Part shown: in pieces, positions 49,172 through 61,119 of the stretch
How the letters are laid out: the number at the start of each line of letters is the position of its first letter
How positions within the stretch are numbered: position 1 is the first letter of the stretch
Assembly (NCBI RefSeq): GCF_020283565.1
Contig: NC_060065.1
Span: 50,456,409 to 50,520,408, forward strand
Origin: Trifolium pratense
Lineage: Eukaryota; Streptophyta; Magnoliopsida; Fabales; Fabaceae
DNA: 64,000 bases
Direction of reading: 5' to 3'
The notes under the pieces: generated by a model
The model's input: only the letters and a program-made list of their open reading frames with translations
Databases searched by the model: none
What the model was told of the DNA's origin: nothing
Position numbers and translations under genes: made by a program

Positions 49172-49655
49172 GAAGTCTGACACTCCCCTAACATCTCTTC
49201 CTCTCATGCCCACAGTTGTCTCTTCCACATCCACGTCTCCCCTCCGACCCCCCACCTAAGACATCTCGGCTACCATGCCCGATTTATTCACTGCTAGATC
49301 GAATAAGCGCTTATACCTCACACACAAAGGAATCACACCTAACCACGGATCATTCCAAAAAAAAAAAAGGATCCAACTCATCCCCACATTTTTCGCCACA
49401 CTCTCCCCGAACCAACCGACCCCTAAACCTCTTGTGTCATCCCGAATTTTCCCAATTTCCCTCCACCAAGAAGACTCACTCCTCCCTCCCTCTCTCAAAC
49501 GACATCGCTCTACCCTATAACGGGCAACCAACACCCTGAAACACAAACTCCCTCTATTTACCAACAACCTCCAACACCATTTACCTAGAAGAGTAACGTT
49601 AAACTCTTTCAACCGCCTTATCCCTACTCCTCCATACTCCTCAACTGGATTTCTA
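49172..49655 (-). pseudogene. LINE (non-LTR retrotransposon) reverse-transcriptase C-terminal fragment
   Basis: The minus-strand ORF 49256-49612 reads LKEFNVTLLGKWCWRLL near its start and later WWREIGKIRD, GWFGES and FFFWNDPWLGVIPL. This is the zinc-finger-like region after RT in plant L1-type LINEs. The frame extends upstream to about 49655 (VEEYGGVGIRR). Downstream it shifts frame (GGETWMWKRQLWA) and meets a stop. It is a short, dead 5'-truncated copy with no RT catalytic core. Confidence 0.8.
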
Positions 49656-50724
49656 AATCGAATTTTATAAATTAATCATCCAAAATCAAACGAAACAACA
49701 TTAAAAGATTTTTTTTTTTGAAGAAGCGACGTTAAAAGAATTTAATAAGTGGATCATAGATAATAACAAGTTTGAAACTATATCAAATAGTTTAGTTTAA
49801 AATATTTTTTGACTATTTGATCTAATTAACCGTATTTTCAAACATCTCTATCTCAATATAAAATAAAACTAATCTATTATTATCTGCTCTGGTGTTATGT
49901 TGCGTTTAAAAGACTTTGGTACTTCCAAACAATTAATTATTTTTATTTATATATAATACTTTTGTCTTATGCATCATATCCCAAGCCTCAAAGTCTTTTG
50001 CTTTCTTTCACAATCTCATTTTGGAGATGTATATATGTGTGGTGTGCCGACATACTACAACTAAGACATTTTTGCTTTCACTAATTAGTAAAGCTTAATA
50101 CTCCAATAAGCTTCATTCGTTGAAGAAGAAATATCTAAACTTTTTTAATTCGTGGGGAACAATTGAACAAACACATAATTAGTGGCATTTTATAATCCAT
50201 AATTGACAAACGCATACTCGTCATCATTTCCCATTTTAGTAACAGAGACTTCACCAAAATAATGTCATTTTTAGCCACATGCAATGATTCTTCTACAGTT
50301 CTACCACTCACTGTATATGTAATATGTTTAGCTCGAATATTAATTTCTAATTTTATGAAGAAAAAAAATTAAAAATAATTGATAATAATAGTATTAAATT
50401 TGTTGAAAATAAAGTATTATTTTACATGTTATCATTCAAGAAAGTTTTTTTTTATCTAAAAGGAAGAGTTATTTCTATTCCCATATTAGTTGATTTTAAA
50501 AAAATAAATAAAAATTGAATATACAATTTCCAACATAAATTTTTTATATTTATTTTCTTAATTTATACGTTAAAGACACTCTTTAACATTTTTCTAAGTT
50601 AATAATCATTTTATAATTAGTTGGTTAGTTAAATCCTTTTTGAAGGTCTCACGGGCTTCCAAGTTCATTGTCATTCATGGTTCTATGATTCCTAATATTC
50701 CACAAGATCCTTCAAATTCAATTT
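49656..50724. other. Intergenic, nothing recognised
   Basis: Very AT-rich, no gene seen. Confidence 0.4.
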
Positions 50725-50729
50725 CATCT

Positions 50730-51090
50730 TGTTGAACGTGTTAGTTGTGATGTTGGAGTTTGTTTGAAGTCTCACATTGTTTAGGTTCCCGGGCGGTTAA
50801 GTGTATAAATATGTGAGGGCAACCGCACCCTTTGAGCTAGCTTTTGGGATGAGATTCAAGCATATTTAACATGGTATCAAAGTTGGGTTAAGGACTGCAA
50901 TGTGGGCATTTGACCCAGGACCACGCTAGGCGTGAGGGTGGGTGTTGAATGTGTTAGTTGTGATGTTGGAGTTTGTTTGAAGTCTCACATTGCTTAGATT
51001 CCCGGACGGTTAAGTGTATAAATATGTGAGGTGAGGACAACATCACTCTTTAAACTAGCTTTTGAGAATGAGATCCAAACATATTTAACA
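50730..51090 (+). mobile_element. TRIM (miniature LTR retrotransposon), 361 bp
   Basis: Two direct LTRs, 50730-50871 (142 bp) and 50943-51090 (148 bp), start TGTTGAA and end TTTAACA. The target duplication CATCT is exact (50725-50729 and 51091-51095). The 71-bp interior holds a primer site TGGTATCAAAG at 50872-50882 and a purine tract GCGTGAGGGTGGG at 50930-50942, and nothing else. A TATAAATA-like box is present in each LTR. The LTRs differ at several sites, so the insertion is older than the two large elements. Confidence 0.88.
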
Positions 51091-51095
51091 CATCT

Positions 51096-51513
51096 CATAT
51101 GATCCCATAACAAAATACCCACAACCTCTTCACGATAACTTTGATTATTTCTAGGAACAATTCTTAGTCAATTGTGCTAAGTAGAACCAAGTTGCCAAGA
51201 ATCCGCATTCGTTTGACAAAAGTGGTTACGACTATGATATAAACCGGGCCAATTATTGATGTTACAATTAATTAATCAATGCTTAAATATATAAAAACAT
51301 TTAGTAAAACAATATCTTTATAATTTGAAATTAACATGGTACATTGAAATGAGATTAGAGACCAACAAGTCATACTGAACGTAACAACAAGGGTAGAGTG
51401 ATGAGGCAAGTATATATTTTTCAACATTTATTGCAAAAATCCAACTTGAAAGTAATATAGAAAGAGCGGTCAACATGTTTCAAAAAAAAAAAAAGAGCGG
51501 CCAACAATCACAG
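51096..51513. other. Intergenic, nothing recognised
   Basis: AT-rich, no gene seen. Confidence 0.4.
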
Positions 51514-51857
51514 GTCGGCACCACAATTTTAGGGGCACCAATTTGTTTCCCACTTAGTGTATGTTTATGTGTGTGCGTGCGCTCGTCTGTTTTTTTTTTT
51601 TTTGTTACAATGCGCTCGTGTGTTAAAATAAATAAATAAAATAATTATTAAACTAAATTTTAAAATAAACTTATACTCTTATGATCTTGATAGTAAAATT
51701 TATTTGAAGAATTAAATATTATCAGAGATATTTTAACAATTGAAAATATAATCTTTAACTTTTTTTTCGCTTTATATAATTTTATATGACTTGCAAAATA
51801 AATGAGACACCAAAATTATAACTTGTATAGGACACCCAAAATCTCAGGGACGACTCT
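51514..51857 (+). repeat. Direct repeat, copy 1 (about 340 bp)
   Basis: It begins CACAATTTTAGGGGCACCAA and ends GGACACCCAAAATCTCAGGG. It is largely repeated at 52434-52735. Confidence 0.7.
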
Positions 51858-52433
51858 GATGAAGATGTTGTGAGTTTTGAATCTGTTTCTGGGTCTAAAA
51901 GAAGGGTAAAAAATGAAACTTGTATTTCCTGAGAATGATGATGAGGTTATTTTCATTGAGAAATGAGAATGATGATTATGATGAAGATGGGTCGGAGCAT
52001 TGTGATGAGAAGATGTTTGAGGGTGATGTTGGTGTTAAAAAGGAAGTGAAAAGTTATGAGATCGGAGGAAGTTGTGATGAATAGTTTGGTGTTCCAGTTT
52101 GGCGCCATTGATTTTCCTTTTCTCTCTTTTTCCTCTTTTCACATAGACAACAACACACTCTTCTTTTTATATTACATTCTTTTTTTAGTATATCATCACT
52201 TCATCCCTTCACAAACATGTTTCTATTTTTCTTGTTCTTCTTGTTTCTTCATTTTTCATGTCTTGTTTGTGATGTCTTGTTTGTGATGATGGTTGGTGTT
52301 TCAAGCGGAACTCATAGCAAGAAGGCTACTATGTTTTCTAGTTCTTCACTTGATCGTTCATCTTCTAAGAGGAAAAAGAGTGACGAAGATCAGAAGGGTT
52401 CTAAAGGGTATTCGAGAGGAGCGACCTCACAGG
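51858..52433 (+). other. Unknown unit between two direct repeats
   Basis: It has coding-like, purine-rich GATGATGAAGATG stretches and a Ser/Lys-rich frame at about 52286-52430. The frames are broken and I do not recognise a protein. It could be a captured gene fragment or the interior of a decayed element. Confidence 0.35.
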
Positions 52434-52735
52434 GCGCCACAATTTTAGGGGCACCAATTTTTTTTCAACTTAGTGTGTGTTTATGTGCGCCCGTGTGTTA
52501 AAATAAATAAATTAGATAATTATTAAACTAAATTTTAAAATAAACTTAGACTCTTACGATCTTGATAGTAAAATTTATTTAAAGAATTAAAAGTTAATTA
52601 TCAGAGAAATTTTAACAATTGAAAATATAACTTTTAACTTTTCTTGCACGTTATATATTTTTATATAACTTATAAAATAAATGGGACACCAAAATTATAA
52701 CTTGTATAGGACACCCAAAATCTTAGGATCGGCTT
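52434..52735 (+). repeat. Direct repeat, copy 2 (about 300 bp)
   Basis: It aligns with 51514-51857 apart from small gaps and scattered changes. Both copies contain ATTATAACTTGTATAGGACA near the end. Confidence 0.7.
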
Positions 52736-52745
52736 TGCTTGTGCG

Positions 52746-53782
52746 TTTTTTTTTTTTGGCTTAGATTCACTTTTGATCCCCCTATTTTCAAAAAAATGAA
52801 GTTTTGGTCCCCCTATTTTAAAAACCAACTTTTTAGTCCCCCAATTTTAATTTTTTTTGAGTTTTGATCCCCCATTCCATTTTAAGGCTAATTTTGTTTA
52901 TGTGGCATTGTCACTAATGCATATCAGCGTCCACGTGGACAAATTTAATATCCATGTCATTATTTGTTTTTAATTCAATAAAACTTATTTTATAAAATAA
53001 TTTAATTAAACCTAAGAAAGTTCATTAAAATAAAAAATCCAAAAATTCACAACCTCTAATTTATTAAACCTAAGAAAAAACAGACAATCACAACATGGAC
53101 ATGATCCTCTTTGATTCATATCAAACAATTGCATATTGAAAGCAAGTTTTGTGTTTCAAGAACCTTCAACTTTCATCATCATCCAACTTTATATAAAACC
53201 AATCTAGAATTAAACTTCAAACTTAAAACAATTTTTGGGTTTTCATTCAAACTCATCCAAAGTCATAGATAGTTTAAAGAGTATGAGTAATTTCTATTGA
53301 AACACAAAATCATCTCTAATTTCTTTTCGTTTTTAAAAATCCAAAAATTGTTGAGTTTGAACGAAAACCATAGGATTAGTGAAATCCATAAAGAATGATT
53401 CTCTTCGACGGTGAATAAAATTCTAGTAGTTGAAGGTTTGATAATTAGGGTTTCAAATTTCATATTTTATAAGATTTAACAATTATTATTTTAGTTGAAT
53501 ATATAATTCTAACAATTAAAATATTTTATAAATAAAGTTTTATTGAATTTAAAAATATATAATAATGACATGGATATTAAATTTGTCCACATGAATGTTG
53601 CCATATCATTAGTTACAAGTTCACATCAACTAAATTAACCCTAAAATAGGATGGGGATCAAAACTAAAAAAAAATGAAAATAGGGGGACTAAAAAATTGG
53701 TTTTTAAAATAGGGGGACCAAAACTTCATTTTTTTGAAAATAGGGGGACCAAAAGTGCATTTAAGCCTTTTTTTTTTATAAG
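52746..53782 (-). mobile_element. 1-kb inverted-repeat element with T tracts and a long target duplication
   Basis: The core 52758-53767 begins GGCTTAGATTCACTTTTG and ends AAGTGCATTTAAGCC. The arms pair over roughly 200 bases through CCCCCTATTTT blocks. A T12 tract lies left of the core and a T10 tract plus ATAAG lies to its right. The 14-bp CGGCTTTGCTTGTG is repeated exactly outside (52730-52743 and 53783-53796). The interior (about 53000-53450) has no recognised gene. Confidence 0.65.
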
Positions 53783-53796
53783 CGGCTTTGCTTGTG

Positions 53797-56099
53797 TGTA
53801 GTGAGTGGAGTACAAATTTTAGACTAAGCAACTTTTCTATTGGATGATAAATGGATATGATCCTAGCTGAGAATGGATTCTCTCCATTAGAAATAAAATT
53901 GAGGAAATAATGCTTGTATTTAGACCATTGGATCAAAAACATGTGATAATATTTTAATTAGACAAAATTAAAGTAAAGTTGGTCAATGGTTAAGATATAA
54001 AAATTGAGGGGGAAAAATTGAGAGGATCATTTCTCATCCTAGCCAGTGCCTAGTAAAGGTGTAACACATACATATACTATAAAGGCTTGTGCCCCCAGGC
54101 TCATGTATGTGCCTCCGTCCCTGCATGGAACTGATATCAGTCGTCCATGGAAGAAAAAAACGTGCATATATGTCATAATAATCATATTGCATCATTTTAG
54201 CCACACGAATTTCACCTATGTTGGCCTAACATACCAGATGTTTTGCACAGGAATGAAATTAGTTTTGGAAACATAAACAGCAACAAATATGTAAATATAG
54301 TTTAAATTTGTAAAAAGTAAAATTATACTATCAATTGTTGGAAATTGTATGGAAAGTTTGGTTGGAACCACAACAAGATTCAACTAATGTGTTAATGCGT
54401 GATTTGAATACTTTGCATAAGTTTCACATTAGAGAAACTACATATTTTAGTAGGGTTTATAAGAAAGAATGTATCTTCTTGAAATTTGAGTTTACACAAC
54501 ACAGTGCGGCACCTTCTGGCTAGCTCAGTTCAAGTTTAGGCCTACTTATGAGGTGTATTAACTTTTTAGTACCCATAATTGAAAATAATTAAATGTGTTC
54601 CTATTCTATTTTAATTCGTGCATGTTTTCCTTGCGCATAGATTGAGTTCCTAGACGGTTTCGCTAGTTCCTTAAGTGTATATATTCATTCAGGTTTAACG
54701 CGTGCATAGTTGCTACGTCAGTTTTTTCCATATTGCATAACGCACGACTGTTTGAGCTTCGAGTTGAACTATAACACGTTCAAATACACTTCTCTCGTTT
54801 CTCTCCTTTTCAGTTTCGGAGTCCCTCTATAAATAGAGGCCTCCACTCAATCTTCAAATTATACTAGATTTCTGAATTTTCAAAATCATTCTCTTCTCAC
54901 TTCATCTATAATTTTTATTTTTTTGTTTTAAGAGTGGCGACAGTGCCATATTCAAGTGGTCATAGTGTCATATTTGAGTGGTTGACTTACCCGTATTGTA
55001 GAGGGTGTAACTCTCGACTGATTTTCTACAGTAGTCGATTGTAACAGTTAGAATTGAGTTGTTTTATTCTGAAGACACCGTGTTTGATCGTCTGTCTTGT
55101 ACAATTTTATATGCTGCCAAACATCTTAAAGAGAACAACATAGTCACAACTCAAACCTTTCAAGCATAATTTTTAAAAACCGATTTTTAAAATCAAAAAA
55201 TAACTTCAACAAATCACAATCACTGATACATATAACTTCAAAATTAATTATAATCGAAGTTAAACATTTTTTATAAAAGGATAAATTTTTCATTAGCAAA
55301 CAACCACTCACTATGATAGTTTATTTATTTTAATTTTAATTTTTTTAGCTGAAAAAGCAGTTGTCAGATAATACATCAAAAAAAAATATACGAGTTAAAC
55401 TTGGGCCTAAGGCCCAAATTTGTTGGACTAATGTTGTGTTATCACTGTGCCACTCAATCCCGCCACCGAAAATTGAGTTGGAACTTGAAACTTTGAAAAT
55501 GCATAAGTTTGTGTTATGGTGTCACTATTAGAGTCAATTTAGTAAAATTTATGACAACATTGGGTGCAAAAGATTAAGCATGTAAAACATTAGAAAAAAA
55601 TAATATATAAATATGACCCATTTAAAGTTAAACACTCCCTCATTATTATATAAAAATATGAGGTGCTGGAATGAAGAATATCTATCTTACAGTACAGTAA
55701 AAGAAAAAAAAAACCAATAGATTATCAAACAGTTTGGTTGGACAGTGGCAGTTTAATAATCTGATATGTACAGCATTGATTTACATCATCATGTGTCTTA
55801 AACCCTACAATTTTTATTTTATTTTAACTTTTTCATGACTTTAAACCCTGCTATTTCCATTCAGTATTAAGTAGCCAATGCCCAACAGAGTCTGTTTTTC
55901 TTTTCTTTTTTTGACAAAACAGAGTCTGTTATTATAAACAAAAAACACAAATACAGCACTTCTATGAACATAACACATATGATCTTACTTGAACATGATT
56001 TGTTCTATAGGAGTGTACTATAGTGTCATTCAAATAAATAGTCTCGGTGCACGTAGATCCAAAATTAACATCAATTTATTAATATTGTAGACTAATTTG
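53797..56099. other. Intergenic, no gene seen
   Basis: A strong promoter-like CCTCTATAAATAGAGG palindrome lies near 54824-54840, in a stretch (about 54520-55130) that may be an unassigned LTR. No coding sequence follows. Confidence 0.4.
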
Positions 56100-57937
56100 T
56101 CGCAGAAATTTGAGTTCAATGGGTCATCTTCTAAAAGACAAATGTATTAGCAATTACAACCATGCAATGGACTAATTACCAACAGTAAGTCCATGACAAA
56201 CACACCTAAATTACAGAGTTCAATTTTCTTATTCATCCATTTGTTAAAACAAGACAAAAGGAGCCAAAAACCACAGACCTTATACTGACAAAATACAGCA
56301 CAGGACAATAGCATAAACTCATAATGCAATTATACAATCAGATGCAAAACCTGTCAGTCAGAAGAAACTTAATGACTCTGTTCATTCTAGAAACAGAATT
56401 AATTCCATTAGATAGACTGTGTAAAGTATTGTGTACTCAAAATAATGATTTCTATAACAACTTATGTTCTAGCTTGCTGAAAAGTGTTTGATCAATATAT
56501 GGAAGGATATATGTGCATTCCTTTGATAGATGCATTAAAAACTTAACACATAAGATGCATCAGAAGACAACCTAACCTATTAACCAAAGTTCAATCACAT
56601 ATGCAGGAAAAGTAGTAATGTCAAATCAATTGTTTACTTCATAGCATAAATAAGTGCTCTGTTCTGCTAAGCAGAGTATTTAACTAAAACACACTACAAA
56701 TACAAAACTAATAGATCATCTTCACCCATTTGATTAGCAAAACTAATTTTCAAATGTCATTAAATGAATGACACATTGGCTTTTATGAGCATCTGTAACT
56801 TAGACTTTCTGCAATGATATTTTCCTATCAAATCAAATATAAACTATTTACTAGTATATTGTAAGAAACCTCCACCAACATTTAATTTCTTCATTAACTA
56901 TGGTACTTATGCCAGGTAACATCATGTTCAGAAAAATATTTAATAGTATCACATATCAAATTCACACTCAAACTGGAGATAATTTGGAAAAACAAACTTA
57001 CTACATAATGTGAAACCATAGAATCAATTTGTTGCAGGCATTAAACATGCATAAATAAGTACAGTAACTCACCAACATCACAAATTCAGATCAATAAATC
57101 AACACAGAAGTTACCAATTGAAATAAAATCATAATAAATTCACCACAAATATGTTACTACATAATGAAACATAGACACAAATCTTCAAATAAACCATTAA
57201 AAATAATGTCATTACTATTAGGTTAACAACTCCACACTAACAAACGCCTAGTCAATTAGTCAATTAATCAATTAATAGAACATTAAAAGTAACCAAAAGG
57301 GTTGGATCGAGTGGAAGGCACTAAATTTTCACAATGCAGATAATCAAGGTTCAAATACTATAGACATTTCAAACAACACTATCTACAATTCAAGACATAT
57401 TCAATTTGGTTTTTAAAATCAAACCAAATAATCTATGAAGGACGAACATAGACACCTATATCAGTCAAGACACAGACACCAACTCATCGACACAAATAAT
57501 AATTTTAAAAAATGACATAATTCAATATAATCATAAATGTAACTCAATATAATCATAAATGTCAGCATCATGCCTACACACGTCTAATCTGAAGAGTTGA
57601 AGATTGTTTGCACTTCATATCAAATAATTCAACCAATTAAACCATAAACCAACACTATCTAAAAATTCAGTCACAAAATTAACCTTAGTTCATAATTCAT
57701 AATAATTCATATAATTTAAAGCGATTGAATCGTAACTCAGATGTCTGACCAATTCAATTTTAAAACATTCAATATCAATTAATTAAAAACATTTAATTAA
57801 CCAAACACAGAAGTAAATGTTTAGGGTTTTATAATAGAATCTAACCAGCATTCAAATCTAACAAAAATCACTGCCAAATTAACGCAGCAACAATTAAAAC
57901 CGCAAAAACAGAAACGAAATAATGAAATTGAATGCAC
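56100..57937. other. AT-rich region left of the 58-kb gene, no gene seen
   Basis: No ORF worth reporting. It could be intergenic or hold minus-strand non-coding transcript, but nothing in it proves either. Confidence 0.35.
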
Positions 57938-57943
57938 TTTATT
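57938..57943 (-). terminator. Poly(A) signal AATAAA for the 58-kb gene
   Basis: On the minus strand AATAAA lies 123 bases beyond the stop codon, a normal distance for a plant 3' UTR. Confidence 0.5.
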
Positions 57944-58065
57944 ATTCCATGTTCTATGAGAGAAATTTCTTCACATAATTGAAGCAAGAAAAACAAAAAT
58001 CACGCTAAATCTACAAATCTAACAACATCTATAATCTATAATATCCATATTTAAACAAACAAGAA

Positions 58066-58434
58066 TTAATTAGCAGCGATAATATCGCCTCCGCCGCCGA
58101 AAGAGTCCACAACAAGATCGGCGGAATCAGCGGCAGGACTACCAGGAACAAAGAAAACTGACTTAGCAGCGACGAGTTTCTTTCTCTGTGGACAACGAGG
58201 ACCGTAGATCCCGGAGACGAAGAAAGGAAAACCGTCGGATGCGGTGGTTTGAGTCTGATCGGTTGAAGATGACGGCGGCGGTGTGGATTGTAAACGGTAG
58301 TTTGAGATCTGAGAGAGGGAATTGAGACGGTGAGATCTGGCGGTTATTTTTGAGTCGCGGATCCGTGCGAGTGCGCCGGGTTTAAGGAATTTGTGGAAGT
58401 TGTTAGGTAAGGTAGGTCTTGTTCTGTGCTTCAT
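58066..58434 (-). CDS. Unknown plant protein, 122 aa, intronless
   Basis: I do not recognise this family by name. The first 48 residues are strongly basic (MKHRTRPTLPNNFHKFLKPG, then ARIRDSKITARSHRL) and look like a conserved nuclear or nucleic-acid-binding segment. The middle is Ser/Thr/Pro-rich. Then come GFPFFVSGIYGPRCPQRKKL and VFFVPGSP, and a Gly/Asp tail. Codon use is GC-rich against AT-rich surroundings, as in real legume genes. A (GA)n tract just upstream would be (CT)n in the 5' leader, a common feature of plant promoters. An AATAAA lies 123 bases past the stop. No signal peptide or membrane segment is visible. I judge it a genuine gene of unknown function. Confidence 0.75.
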   Translation of the reverse strand: MKHRTRPTLPNNFHKFLKPGALARIRDSKITARSHRLNSLSQISNYRLQSTPPPSSSTDQTQTTASDGFPFFVSGIYGPRCPQRKKLVAAKSVFFVPGSPAADSADLVVDSFGGGGDIIAAN

Positions 58435-58467
58435 GGCGATGAGAGAGAGAATTGAGGGAGATAGAGG

Positions 58468-58470
<3 letters not shown>

Positions 58471-58515
<45 letters not shown>
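58471..58515. repeat. (GA)n microsatellite in the leader of the 58-kb gene
   Basis: 45 bases of GA on the plus strand, 37 bases upstream of the minus-strand start codon, so CT-rich in the transcript. Confidence 0.92.
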
Positions 58516-58518
<3 letters not shown>

Positions 58519-58639
58519 GGAATTGGGAATGGGGGAAAGAGGGAATTTAAGGGAGAAGAGAGAGGCGGGAAAAAGATAAGAGCGGGGTTGTGAGTATTTT
58601 GGGTGAGGGTTTCAAAACAAAACAAAACTGTGATGGAGG

Positions 58640-59575
58640 CGGGATCTTGACCTCTTTTATTGTTTTTGGCTCGTAACAGTTTTTTTCATATTAAAAAAAT
58701 AAGTCGCAACGTATGTGCATGAGCCGGTATTTATTCACTTTTAAGATAAATTTTCTAGTCATTACTAGTATACTACTTGATAAAAAAAAATCTCAAATTC
58801 ATTAAATAACTTATATATTACTGACAGGCTAGGCAGACGTAGCCGCGTCTGCGTCAGCCTGTGTCTAACTTATGTAAAAAAAAAAATACGCTTAAAATGT
58901 TTTCATTCCAGCTGATGGATGCTCGCACTACCACAAGCCTTCTACCTACCTTAAAGAGTGGATGATTCATTCGTAAGATAAAGATGAAACTGAGGAAGTG
59001 CACCAAGTGAGTCACAGTTTATTTAGAATGTCGGTTTAAAAAATAAAAAAGTGAGAACGATTTGTCTTCATAGGCATTTGCATATTTCGTTGAAAGGTGC
59101 TTCGTGTGACTAATCATTTTCCTTTTCTTAATTTTAGTAACAAAAATAACAACTTAAATTCAAACAGTTTATATTTATTTAAGTAAATTACACTCACTTC
59201 CCTTAAAATAAACTTAAATTACACTCTCCTCCTCTCTTATGTTAAAATAGACATTAGTCTATTTTAACATAAATAAACATTTTTGTGATAATAATTAACT
59301 TTAAACCATGATTGAAGAAATTAATTTTTCTTTCATTGAAAATTTTATTATTTTAGAATATAAATTTAATATATAATAGTTTTTTAATCGAATTTAGTAA
59401 TTTATCATATATTTATATTTTCTTTTATATAGTTTCATAATTTATAAAAATATTTAATATTATATGTTGATAATGATGTGAGAAAAAAAATAATGAAAAT
59501 ATTTACATTAGAAGTTTGATTATATCATAATGAAGTTTTATTAAAAGAGGGAACCGTAGGTTTGAGAGAGAGGGA
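58640..59575. other. Intergenic, nothing recognised
   Basis: AT-rich. It includes a short palindromic run, TTATGTTAAAATAGAC and its complement, near 59237-59270. Confidence 0.4.
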
Positions 59576-59583
59576 GATGAAGA

Positions 59584-60077
59584 CAGTGGCGGAGCCAGGA
59601 TTTTTTTTTTGGGTGGGTCGCTAAAAAATTATAACATATAAAGTTGATCACTCGAGAGAAAATGCCATAAGTTTGGCTCCCTTAAAAAAAGTTGGTCATT
59701 CAAAAATTAAAGTGCATATCTTAAAATAATTTAGTATACCATGTGACTCAAAATAATTAAGTTTGAACTAATACTTGCATGAAAACACAATGAAAATGAT
59801 TTTGCATATTTAAAAAAAAAACAATGAAAATGATTTTTTTAAAAAACAAAACAGATAAATTAAAAAATGGAGTCAGTAGGACTTGAACCCGAGCTTCACT
59901 CCTAAAATCACCAGCTTTAACCACTCGGCCAACTACACTTTCATGATACTTTGTCGCGTTTATTAATATATATAGCGTATCCTTATAATTTTACATATGT
60001 ATATGGGTATTTAAGTAATTTCCAATTTTTGGGGGTGGGCCATGGCCCTGCTTGGCCACCCCCTAGCTCCGCTACTG
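59584..60077. mobile_element. Non-autonomous hAT-type element, 494 bp
   Basis: An exact 8-bp target duplication GATGAAGA flanks it (59576-59583 and 60078-60085), the size made by hAT transposases. Inverted ends: CAGTGGCGGAGCCAGG on the left and CCTAGCTCCGCTACTG on the right. No transposase is encoded. A tRNA-like block lies inside at about 59872-59945. Confidence 0.85.
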
Positions 60078-60118
60078 GATGAAGAACCGTTTTTTTTTTT
60101 TTTTTGTAAGAGAACCGT

Positions 60119-60258
60119 TTCAGAGAGATGGAGATGATAAGTAGTTTTGTTAGCGACTTCTAACGAAAAAGGGCACTGCAAAAATCAATTTCTTTTAGTA
60201 GTTTTGCCAACGACTTCTAACGAAAAAAAGTGCTGCAAAAATCAAATTTCTTGTAGTA
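60119..60258. repeat. CACTA-type subterminal repeats (fragment)
   Basis: GCGACTTCTAACGAAAAA and close variants repeat, ending TTTCTTGTAGTAG, which resembles the complement of a CACTACAAGAAA terminus. A lone CACTACAGGAAAT lies at 60625. Confidence 0.4.
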
Positions 60259-60263
60259 GATAA

Positions 60264-60915
60264 ACAACAAATGGACTATCTTGTAAAGACTTTGAGAGCT
60301 CAAATTCCTCTATGACAGGTTCAGGATCATTTTTCTGGGCAGCTTCAAAACCTTTCAAAAAGTTTTTTTTTTTGTAAAAAAACACTTTTCTCTAGTCATT
60401 TCAGTTTGATCAGTGTTTTTATGTGCTTCACTAGGGAAGAAGGATTATCAAGTATGGTTTGCTTTTCAAATTCTTCGATGAATTCATTATCAAGGAATTC
60501 ATTATCATCGTCTTCAGTATCATCGTCTACATAGTAACCAACCTGCAAGAAGTAATGTTTCTAGCATGAATTGGCTTTCTTCAAGCTTATCGAGCTTTAC
60601 TACGGCTCGAATATATTGATCACTACAGGAAATTTAATTCTTGGCAACGTCTTTTTTCGTTACAACAAATGGACTATCTTGTAAAGACCTTGAGAGCTCA
60701 ATTTCCTCTATGACAGGTTCAGGCTAATTTTTCTGGGCAGCTTCAAAACCTTTCAAAAAGTTTTTTTTGTAAAAAACACTTTTCTCTAGTCTTTTCAATT
60801 TGATCAGTGTTTTTATGTACTTAACTAGGGAAGAAGGATTATCAAGTGTGGGTTACTTTTCAAAATCTTCGATGAATTCATTATCAAGGAATTCATTATC
60901 TTAAGTATCATCGTT
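60264..60915 (-). pseudogene. Duplicated broken gene fragment, acidic protein
   Basis: Two direct copies (60264-60529 and 60662-60915) read on the minus strand as DNEFLDNEFIEEFEK, then NPSSLVKHIKTLIKL and, after a broken stretch, KGFEAAQKNDPEPVIEEFEL. The copies share the frame but have stops and indels. I do not recognise the parent protein. Confidence 0.5.
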
Positions 60916-61119
60916 TTTGCTATCATCATCAGAATCGGGATCTTCTGGAGCATTATCATGATAGGGGAAGGAAATCCGACTTCTTGAAAATATAATCCAA
61001 AATTTAATCAAAAATGTAATCCAAAATACAATCTGTTATGAAAATTTAATTAGAAAATTACTACAAACATACATGAGAGTGAAAGAGACCTATTAATATT
61101 TTCACGTGAAGATTGTCCC

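Noticed and set aside
49216..49539. 107-codon plus-strand ORF
   Set aside because: Antisense of the LINE fragment, which gives the meaningful reading.
54960..55060. Possible coding start after the orphan TATA box
   Set aside because: All frames close quickly; no start with a usable ORF.
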